DNA of 6,334 bases. It comes from Pseudomonadota bacterium. GTDB taxonomy: Bacteria; Pseudomonadota; Alphaproteobacteria; Rhizobiales; Beijerinckiaceae. Shown here one piece after another: positions 1-4,497 of the stretch; positions within the stretch are counted from its first letter, which is position 1; every line of letters begins with the position of its first letter. A program made the translations under genes and the position numbers. The notes beneath the pieces were generated by a model. It did not search any database and was not told the origin of the DNA. It was given only the letters and a program-made list of their open reading frames with translations. The stretch is taken from positions 1-6,334 of the forward strand of contig JAEWKL010000292.1 of assembly GCA_023386115.1 (NCBI GenBank), written 5' to 3'.

Positions 1-33
1 ATCCCGGGCTCGCCAAAGGCGAGAACCCGGGAT
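1..33. repeat. Intergenic palindrome, possible hairpin terminator of the receptor gene
   Basis: Bases 1-14 pair with 18-33 around an AAA loop. The 6-bp inner stem is CTCGCC/GGCGAG. A two-base AA bulge (24-25) follows, and then an 8-bp outer stem ATCCCGGG/CCCGGGAT. It lies about 47 bp beyond the stop of the minus-strand receptor gene, so it could act as its transcription terminator or as an mRNA-end stabiliser, although neither strand shows a T-tract after the stem. GC-rich palindromes ending in CCCGGGAT are often dispersed in many copies in alphaproteobacterial genomes. Copy number cannot be judged from this window, and the element may extend left of base 1. Confidence 0.6.
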
Positions 34-80
34 GACGATGGAGGGATTCAGGTCCACCTGAGAGAGGCTTGATTTGGCTC

Positions 81-2216
81 TCAAAACCGCGCCGTCAGAA
101 ACACCCGCACATTCCGCCCCGGCAGCACGATCTCGTCCTTCTTGAACGAGGCCGAGTTGCGGATCACGTCGTCGAGCAGGTTCGTGCCCTGCACCCCGAG
201 CGTCACCTCGCTCCAGCCCGCGACCGCCGGATCGAAGGCCCTGGTGTAGCTGACCTCCGCCCGCAGGTTGTCGTAGCCCGGCGTGCGGGTCTCGTACGGC
301 GCGGTCTCGGTCTGGGCGAAGGCATGGAGCAGGTTCACCCGCGCGTACCAGCCCTCCGCCCGGAGGAAGACGCCGCCGCCGACCCGATGGGGCGGGATGC
401 GCGGGACGTAGGTGCCGTCGTCGAAGGTGGCGCGCACGAAATCGTACTGCGCCTCGATTCCCGCGAAGCCGTTGCCGACCGGCAGCAGATCGAGCTGCGA
501 GCCGATCTCGGCGCCGGCGAAGGTGGCGTTCTGCTGCGAGTAGACGATCTGGGCCAGCTCGCCGTCGCTGCCGCAGCTCGAAAAATCGTCGCCGCAGCGA
601 AGACCCGTGAGGCGCTTATAGATGAAGCCGGTATAGCGGGTGTAGTAGCCGGTGGCGTCGAGGCGGAACGGGCCGACGGCGCGGCGGATGCTGGCCTCGA
701 TGGTGCGGGCCCGCTCCTTCTTCAGGTTCGGGTCGCCGATCTCGAAGGTCTCGGTCGCGTCGTGCGGCCCGCGGGAATAGAGCTCGAAGGCGGAGGGGGC
801 GCGCTCGACATACTGGCCGGTGAGGCTGGCGACGAAGCCGTCGGGCAGGTCCTGCAGCACGCCGAAGCTCGCGCTCTTCGGGGCGAAGCGTCGGCGGCGG
901 CCGTAAGCGAGCGGGTCCTCGCCCTCGACCGGGATGTAATCGCCCGGGAACAGCGTCGCGGTGCCGGTAGAGCGCGCGCCCTCGATCCGGCCGGCCGCCT
1001 GGAGGCGCAGGCCCCGCTCCAGCCGCAGCTCCTCGAACAGGTAGACGGCGTTGCTGCGCGAATCGGTCGGCGCCAGGAGGCCGCCGGCCTCGCCCGAGGT
1101 CCCGATCAGCCGCCGGTCGGCCTGGAGGCCGAGCGCGCCGGTGAGCGTGCCGAGGCTGGTGAGCACCGGGACGTGCTGGATCTCGAGGCGGCCTTCCGCC
1201 TCGCGGCTCTTGAAGGTCGCCTGGATGCCGTCGATCCCGGTCTCGCCGATGCCGATCTCGTTGTGCTTGTAGGTCGAGCCGCCGAGCCAGAACCGAATCG
1301 CCTCGACCGGCCCGTCGACCGGACGGTACTCGCCCTTGGCCTGGAGCTTGTCCTGGGTCGGGTCGAGGCGGGTGCGGCTCTGGGCGGCCTCCCCGCCCGG
1401 GATCTGGTAGAGCGCGTCGTAATGGCTGAAGGACAGGCCGACGAAGCCGCGGTCGAACAGGTACGACATCCCGACCGCGCCGCCCTGCGAGTCGTTGGCC
1501 GAGTTGCGCTGGATGCCCAGCGGCGTCCCGTAGCTGTCGGCGGCGGTCTTGAACGCGTCGGCGTGAAAGGCGACCGATTGCCCGGCCGCGTCCACCGTCG
1601 CGGCGGCGTTGCGGCCGTGATCGACCGACGAATAGCCCGTGGTGACCTGCCCGGCGATGCCGTTCGGGGGAGCGACGGTCGGGATGCGGTTGTTCTCCGC
1701 CGAGACCACGCCGCCGATCGCCTGGCTGCCGTAGCGCAGGGAAGCGGGGCCGCGGATCACCTCGATACGGTTGGCGACGAGGGGGTTGATAGGCACGGCG
1801 TGATCCTCGCCGAGATCCGAGACGTCGTGGACGCCGATGCCGTTCTCCTGGATCCGCACCCGGCTGGTATCGAGGCCGCGGATGATCGGTCGGCTCGCCG
1901 CCCCCGGCGCGTAGGTGGTGGCGGAAAGGCCGGGCCGGTCGAACAGGGCGTCGCCCAGGGTGCGGGGCTGCTGCCGCACGATGTCGGCCTGGGTCACCAC
2001 CGTGACCGGCGAGAAGGTGGTGGTGACGACCGGCAGCACCCCGACCGGGAAGGCGCCCGACGCCCCTGCCCCGCCGGAGGGCGCCGCTGCGATCGGGCTC
2101 GGCGAGGCGACGTCGATCGTGTCGAGGGCGATGTCCTCGGCCCATGCCGGCCCCGCGAAGGTGACGGCCGCCGCCAGCAGCACCGGACCCGCCCCGAACG
2201 ACCCTGCCTTGCCCAT
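81..2216 (-). CDS. TonB-dependent outer-membrane receptor, ZnuD-like
   Basis: A 711-residue TonB-gated outer-membrane receptor that would import a metal ion or metal complex using energy from TonB-ExbBD. Residues 1-26 form a signal peptide ending AWA before EDIA. A TonB-box-like IALDTIDV lies at about 29-36, then an Ala/Pro/Gly-rich linker. The plug has IIRGLDTSRVRI (about 111-122), HDVSDLGEDHAV (about 130-141) and IEVIRGPASLRYG (about 151-163). The remainder is a beta-barrel ending in PGRNVRVFLTARF with the expected terminal Phe. The HDVS...DHAV plug motif and the LPGRN end resemble the ZnuD zinc-receptor group, but substrate assignment by resemblance is uncertain. A predicted extracellular loop has a Cys pair (541 and 548). 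I chose ATG 2216 because it starts directly at the signal peptide and follows a purine-rich GGGGGCGGG. A GTG at 2297 would add 27 residues with no signal-peptide character and would translate through a perfect palindrome. The gene has its own upstream region and is probably monocistronic here. Confidence 0.88.
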   Translation of the reverse strand: MGKAGSFGAGPVLLAAAVTFAGPAWAEDIALDTIDVASPSPIAAAPSGGAGASGAFPVGVLPVVTTTFSPVTVVTQADIVRQQPRTLGDALFDRPGLSATTYAPGAASRPIIRGLDTSRVRIQENGIGVHDVSDLGEDHAVPINPLVANRIEVIRGPASLRYGSQAIGGVVSAENNRIPTVAPPNGIAGQVTTGYSSVDHGRNAAATVDAAGQSVAFHADAFKTAADSYGTPLGIQRNSANDSQGGAVGMSYLFDRGFVGLSFSHYDALYQIPGGEAAQSRTRLDPTQDKLQAKGEYRPVDGPVEAIRFWLGGSTYKHNEIGIGETGIDGIQATFKSREAEGRLEIQHVPVLTSLGTLTGALGLQADRRLIGTSGEAGGLLAPTDSRSNAVYLFEELRLERGLRLQAAGRIEGARSTGTATLFPGDYIPVEGEDPLAYGRRRRFAPKSASFGVLQDLPDGFVASLTGQYVERAPSAFELYSRGPHDATETFEIGDPNLKKERARTIEASIRRAVGPFRLDATGYYTRYTGFIYKRLTGLRCGDDFSSCGSDGELAQIVYSQQNATFAGAEIGSQLDLLPVGNGFAGIEAQYDFVRATFDDGTYVPRIPPHRVGGGVFLRAEGWYARVNLLHAFAQTETAPYETRTPGYDNLRAEVSYTRAFDPAVAGWSEVTLGVQGTNLLDDVIRNSASFKKDEIVLPGRNVRVFLTARF

Positions 2217-2228
2217 GCCCGCCCCCGT

Positions 2229-2249
2229 GAATGCTATAACGTTGCATTC
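2229..2249. promoter_or_regulatory. Perfect palindrome upstream of receptor, candidate Zur/Fur-type operator
   Basis: Arms GAATGC (2229-2234) and GCATTC (2244-2249) are perfect inverted complements around the AT-rich centre TATAACGTT. The element sits 12 bp upstream of the receptor ATG at 2216, where a repressor could block transcription or early elongation. Its length, AT-rich core and GAA-TG...CA-TTC ends resemble operators of the Fur superfamily, especially the enterobacterial Zur box, which fits a ZnuD-like receptor. The regulator itself is not encoded in the window, so its identity is inference. Only the palindrome and its position are directly seen. Confidence 0.5.
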
Positions 2250-2280
2250 GCGCAGGCGGAGACGGGCTGGCAAGGGGAGA

Positions 2281-2310
2281 CTCGGCGCATCCCGCACATG
2301 GCACGCCGAG
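2281..2310. repeat. 7-bp inverted repeat in receptor upstream region
   Basis: CTCGGCG (2281-2287) and CGCCGAG (2304-2310) are perfect inverted complements separated by 16 bp. The repeat lies between the two AT-rich palindromes ahead of the receptor gene. If transcription starts upstream of it, it could form a stem in the mRNA leader. It could also be chance in such GC-rich sequence. I see no cobalamin or other recognisable riboswitch consensus around it. Confidence 0.3.
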
Positions 2311-2311
2311 C

Positions 2312-2324
2312 GTAACGTTATTAC
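2312..2324. promoter_or_regulatory. Second AT-rich palindrome (GTAACGTTATTAC), possible operator
   Basis: GTAA (2312-2315) pairs with TTAC (2321-2324) around CGTTA, and TAACGTTA (2313-2320) is itself self-complementary. It shares the 7-mer TAACGTT with the palindrome at 2229-2249, about 76 bp away. Both islands stand out in GC-rich DNA and lie in the only stretch that can hold the receptor promoter. On the minus strand the adjoining TTGTAA (2326 to 2321) could serve as a -35 element, but the matching -10 is poor. A pair of sites for one metalloregulator is an inference. Confidence 0.35.
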
Positions 2325-2337
2325 AACACGGAGGGAC

Positions 2338-2412
2338 TCAGCGAGCGGTCAGGTCCCGCCGCATCAGCGGGCCGCGAGGTCCCGCCGCATCAGCGGGCCG
2401 CGAGGTCCCGCC
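2338..2412. repeat. 26-bp direct tandem repeat, three copies, at the SDR 3' end
   Basis: Two exact 26-bp units occupy 2351-2376 and 2377-2402, and a 10-bp exact start of a further unit runs 2403-2412. On the minus strand the unit reads GGCGGGACCTCGCGGCCCGC plus TGATGC and contains the last codons and stop of the SDR gene. A degenerate third copy, matching 19 of 23 bases, lies at 2338-2360. The SDR gene stops inside the first unit it enters, so the other copies lie beyond its stop. Each unit contains CCCGC/GCGGG arms that could form a small 5-bp hairpin, so the array might influence transcript ends. Confidence 0.8.
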
Positions 2413-3175
2413 TAAGGGTTGGCAGCCCGATCCCGGCAGCGTCGAAGCCGCCATCCACCGCGAGCGTCTGCCCGGTGACGTAGCTCGCCCGCGGACCGCA
2501 CAGATACACGATGGCATCCGCGATTTCGCGCTCCAGGCCGTAGCGGTTGAGCGGCACGGCGTCGTGGTAATCGGCCCGGATCGCCGGACTGTGGACCTCC
2601 TTCGCCATAGCGGTATCGACCGGGCCCGGTGCCACGGCGTTCACCCGGATGTTCAGGTGGGCGAGCTCGACCGCCTGCTGCTTCGTCAGGTGCTTGAGCG
2701 CGGCCTTGCTGGTGCCGTAGGCGACCCGCAGGGTCGAGGCGCGCTGGCCCGAGATCGACGTGATGTTGACGACCGCCCCGCCGCCGCCCCGCGCCATCAC
2801 GGGGGCGGCCGCCTGCACGCAGAGGAACGGGCCGGTGAGGTTGACGGCGAGCACCCGGGCCCATTCGGCGTGGCTGGTCTCGAGGAGCGGCTTGAACACC
2901 GCGGTGCCGGCATTGTTGACGAGCGCGTCGAGCCGGCCGAACCGGGCCTCGACCTGAGCGACCGCGTTCGCCACGGCTTGCTGGTCGGCGACGTCGGCGG
3001 TCAGCGCCAGGGCGTCGTCGGGCCGGTCGAGCATTGCCGCGGCCTTCTCCTGCGCCGCGCCGTCGATGTCGAGGAGTGCGACGCGCCAGCCCTCGTCGAG
3101 GAAGAGTTGCGCCGTCGCCAGCCCGATGCCCCGTGCCGCGCCGGTGACCAACGCGACCTTGCTCTCGCCCGCCAT
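2390..3175 (-). CDS. SDR-family NAD(P)-dependent oxidoreductase
   Basis: A classical short-chain dehydrogenase/reductase of 261 residues, cytoplasmic, interconverting an alcohol and a carbonyl with a nicotinamide cofactor. The Rossmann glycine motif TGAARGIG is at 11-18. Asp36 at the end of the second beta-strand favours NAD(H) over NADP(H). The adenine-pocket DV is at 61-62, the structural NNAG at 87-90, and the catalytic tetrad is Asn112, Ser140, Tyr153 and Lys157 (YGTSK). APGPVDT (182-188) and the C-terminal VDGGF (240-244) are also typical. ATG 3175 is preferred over ATG 3190 because GGGAGG lies about seven bases before it, whereas 3190 has no clear ribosome site and would add only MGGYG. 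The gene follows the cupin gene by 52 bp on the same strand, which suggests an operon. The substrate cannot be read from sequence; FabG-like and sugar or steroid dehydrogenase annotations would all be over-specific. Its last codons and stop lie inside a tandem repeat. Confidence 0.92.
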   Translation of the reverse strand: MAGESKVALVTGAARGIGLATAQLFLDEGWRVALLDIDGAAQEKAAAMLDRPDDALALTADVADQQAVANAVAQVEARFGRLDALVNNAGTAVFKPLLETSHAEWARVLAVNLTGPFLCVQAAAPVMARGGGGAVVNITSISGQRASTLRVAYGTSKAALKHLTKQQAVELAHLNIRVNAVAPGPVDTAMAKEVHSPAIRADYHDAVPLNRYGLEREIADAIVYLCGPRASYVTGQTLAVDGGFDAAGIGLPTLRRDLAAR

Positions 3176-3227
3176 TCCGTATCCTCCCATCGTTCTGCCG
3201 CGTGCATCGCGGGAGGGGCCCGGAAGG

Positions 3228-3686
3228 TCAAGCCGGATCGAGGCCCGGGGCGTTGCGGGCCATGAAGCTCTGCGCGGTGCCCGTCGTCGGATCGACGAAG
3301 ATCACGTCGGTCGGGGCGCGCCGGGGCGTGTCGACGGAGAGGAAGACCACCGGCTCTTCGAGCAGGCGGGGCAGCGCATGGATCACGCCGCGCTCGAAGA
3401 ACAGGAGCTGGCCCGGACCGAACTCCGCCTCGTCGGAGGCGTCGCCGATCCAGAACGTGCCGCGGCCGGAGAGCACGTAGAGGTATTCGTCGCAGCCCTC
3501 ATGGTAATGTGCCGGTGTCGGCCGGTAGACGCGGAACACCCGGGCGCTCGCCGCCGGCCGGTCGGTCAGGTAGGTGTCGACGAGCATCGTCGTGGCGCTC
3601 TCCGGCAGGGCGGCGGCGATCGCCCCGATGTCGAAGCGGCCCCGCTCGCGTGCCCGCTCCGTTGCCGGATTCTCCGTGTCGGGCAT
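3228..3686 (-). CDS. Small single-domain cupin protein
   Basis: A 152-residue cytoplasmic protein with one cupin beta-barrel. Motif 1 is seen as HYHEGCDEYLYVLSGRG, with metal-ligand candidates His60, His62 and Glu67 and the conserved Gly74. Motif 2 is PGQLLFFERGVIHAL (91-105), supplying His103. The full 3-His/1-Glu set is therefore present and the protein should bind a divalent metal. The N-terminal 30 residues are charged and may form a short helix. ATG 3686 is chosen because GGGGAGG lies directly upstream; an in-frame start at 3830 would add 48 residues of low-complexity, noncoding-looking sequence. The gene is first in a probable two-gene unit with the SDR. Single cupins of this type include isomerases, dioxygenases and ligand-sensing proteins, and the sequence does not decide between them. 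Confidence 0.85.
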   Translation of the reverse strand: MPDTENPATERARERGRFDIGAIAAALPESATTMLVDTYLTDRPAASARVFRVYRPTPAHYHEGCDEYLYVLSGRGTFWIGDASDEAEFGPGQLLFFERGVIHALPRLLEEPVVFLSVDTPRRAPTDVIFVDPTTGTAQSFMARNAPGLDPA

Positions 3687-3818
3687 CGTTCGTCCTCCCC
3701 GTCTGGCCTCGTCAACCGTCCAAGCTAGCGCGTCCGGACCTGTTGCGGGAGGGGCCTTGGCGCCGGGTCCGTGTGCATCGGTCGCGGACGATTTTCCGCG
3801 GCGCGCTAATCCCGGATC

Positions 3819-3846
3819 TTGACGGAGCACGGGTGCCGGCTACCCT
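3819..3846 (+). promoter_or_regulatory. Candidate sigma70-type promoter for the PCu(A)C-like/dehydrogenase unit
   Basis: TTGACG (3819-3824) matches five of six bases of the -35 consensus. After a 16-bp spacer, TACCCT (3841-3846) keeps the TA...T of the -10 element, a weak but usual form in GC-rich alphaproteobacteria. Transcription would begin near 3853 and give a leader of about 90 bases before the PCu(A)C-like gene. The rest of the divergent 3687-3942 gap shows no clear minus-strand promoter for the cupin gene. Confidence 0.4.
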
Positions 3847-3855
3847 CATGCGCAA

Positions 3856-3874
3856 TTCGCCGCGAAAAGGCGAA
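3856..3874 (+). other. Small hairpin in the mRNA leader
   Basis: TTCGCC (3856-3861) and GGCGAA (3869-3874) are perfect complements around the loop GCGAAAA. It lies just after the expected transcription start and 12 bases before the GGAGGAG ribosome site at 3887-3893. It could stabilise the 5' end of the message or affect ribosome access. Significance is uncertain given the short stem. Confidence 0.3.
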
Positions 3875-3898
3875 GCTGATCATAGTGGAGGAGAATGG

Positions 3899-3952
3899 AT
3901 GCCAGCATCCATGTCGCGCCTTGACGCCGAGACGGCACCGCCATGCCGTTGA
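3899..3952 (+). CDS. Putative 17-codon leader ORF overlapping the next gene
   Basis: This ORF (MPASMSRLDAETAPPCR) has the best ribosome site in the leader, GGAGGAG at 3887-3893, five bases ahead of its ATG. Its TGA (3950-3952) lies ten bases past the start of the PCu(A)C-like ATG at 3943, whose own upstream sequence has only a weak GAGACGG. This arrangement suits translational coupling, in which ribosomes ending on the leader restart at 3943. An overlapping 9-codon ORF starts at ATG 3895 and stops at 3924, but it is too close to the ribosome site. The peptide resembles nothing I recognise and has no run of one amino acid that would suggest attenuation. It may simply be a landing platform. Confidence 0.35.
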   Translation: MPASMSRLDAETAPPCR

Positions 3953-4392
3953 AGACGCGCCCCTTTCATTGGATGACCAGCGCGATTGTTGCCTTCTGTC
4001 TAGGCTGTGTCCCGGCCATGGCCGGCGACATCGACGTTCTGCACGCCTCCGTGGCTCCCACCGAAAAGGTCGGGTCGGACATCCCGCTGCGGATGACGAT
4101 CCTGAACCGGGCCGCCGAGGCCGATTCCCTGCTGCGCTTCCGCTGCCCGTTCGCGAATTTCAGCGAGCGGGTGACGGTGGACAAGGGCGGCGAGGGCCCG
4201 CCCTCGAAGCGCCCGGTCCAGGCCATCGCCCTCAAGGCGGCGGGCGAGACCGAGCTGACGCCGGAGGGCATGCACGTGATGCTGCTCCAGATCCGCCAGC
4301 CCCTCGCCGCGGGGGAACGCTTCACCTGCGCGGCGAGCTTCCGCAAGGCCGGCTCCGTCGAGGTGCCGGTGGAGGTCCGCGCCGGTCCGTGA
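3943..4392 (+). CDS. Periplasmic PCu(A)C-fold (DUF461-like) protein with altered metal site
   Basis: A 149-residue exported protein. Residues 1-27 form a signal peptide with cleavage after AMA, leaving a mature domain of about 122 residues. The C-terminal half matches the PCu(A)C copper-chaperone family: TELTPEGMHVMLLQIRQPL (103-121), then ERFTCAASFRKAG and VEVPVEV. Family members bind Cu(I) with an H(M)x10M...HxM set. Here HxM survives as His111 and Met113, but the upstream His/Met ligands are missing: the corresponding stretch (about 76-90) reads RVTVDKGGEGPPSKR, with Asp80 near the usual His position. Cys68 and Cys129 could form a disulfide. The gene is 105 bp upstream of a PQQ dehydrogenase on the same strand, so a role in metal delivery to, or assembly of, that enzyme is a reasonable inference; copper delivery to an oxidase is the conventional alternative. 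ATG 3943 is the first start after an in-frame TGA at 3922, and it may depend on coupling to the leader ORF. Confidence 0.8.
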   Translation: MPLKTRPFHWMTSAIVAFCLGCVPAMAGDIDVLHASVAPTEKVGSDIPLRMTILNRAAEADSLLRFRCPFANFSERVTVDKGGEGPPSKRPVQAIALKAAGETELTPEGMHVMLLQIRQPLAAGERFTCAASFRKAGSVEVPVEVRAGP

Positions 4393-4410
4393 GGCGACCA
4401 GCGCCGCAGC

Positions 4411-4424
4411 TAGGTATATTATCC
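4411..4424 (+). promoter_or_regulatory. AT-rich island before the dehydrogenase, possible internal promoter
   Basis: TAGGTATATTATCC contains TATATT (4415-4420) and TATTAT (4417-4422), both good -10 shapes and out of character for this GC-rich DNA. No convincing -35 lies 16-18 bp upstream, so an activator-dependent or extended -10 promoter would be needed. It would allow the dehydrogenase to be transcribed separately from the PCu(A)C-like gene, with a leader of about 70 bases. Confidence 0.25.
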
Positions 4425-4497
4425 TCGCCACGCCCGACCGCGAGACGGCCCGCGCCGCGGCGACAACAGACCAAAAGGCCGTTCGGAGGAAACCACC

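Noticed and set aside
2217..2297. GTG start at 2297 for the receptor
   Set aside because: It would put 27 extra residues ahead of an evident signal peptide and translate through the perfect palindrome at 2229-2249.
69..2315. A 748-codon open frame on the plus strand opposite the receptor gene
   Set aside because: It lies antisense over the receptor, is Arg/Ala/Gly-rich without domain motifs, and arises from high GC at codon positions. The minus-strand frame has a signal peptide, plug motifs and a terminal Phe.
2217..2337. Riboswitch (for example cobalamin) ahead of the receptor
   Set aside because: The space is short, and no recognisable cobalamin or other riboswitch consensus is present; only inverted repeats are seen.
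3687..3830. N-terminal extension of the cupin to an ATG at 3830
   Set aside because: The added 48 residues look like noncoding sequence, and a strong GGGGAGG site precedes ATG 3686.
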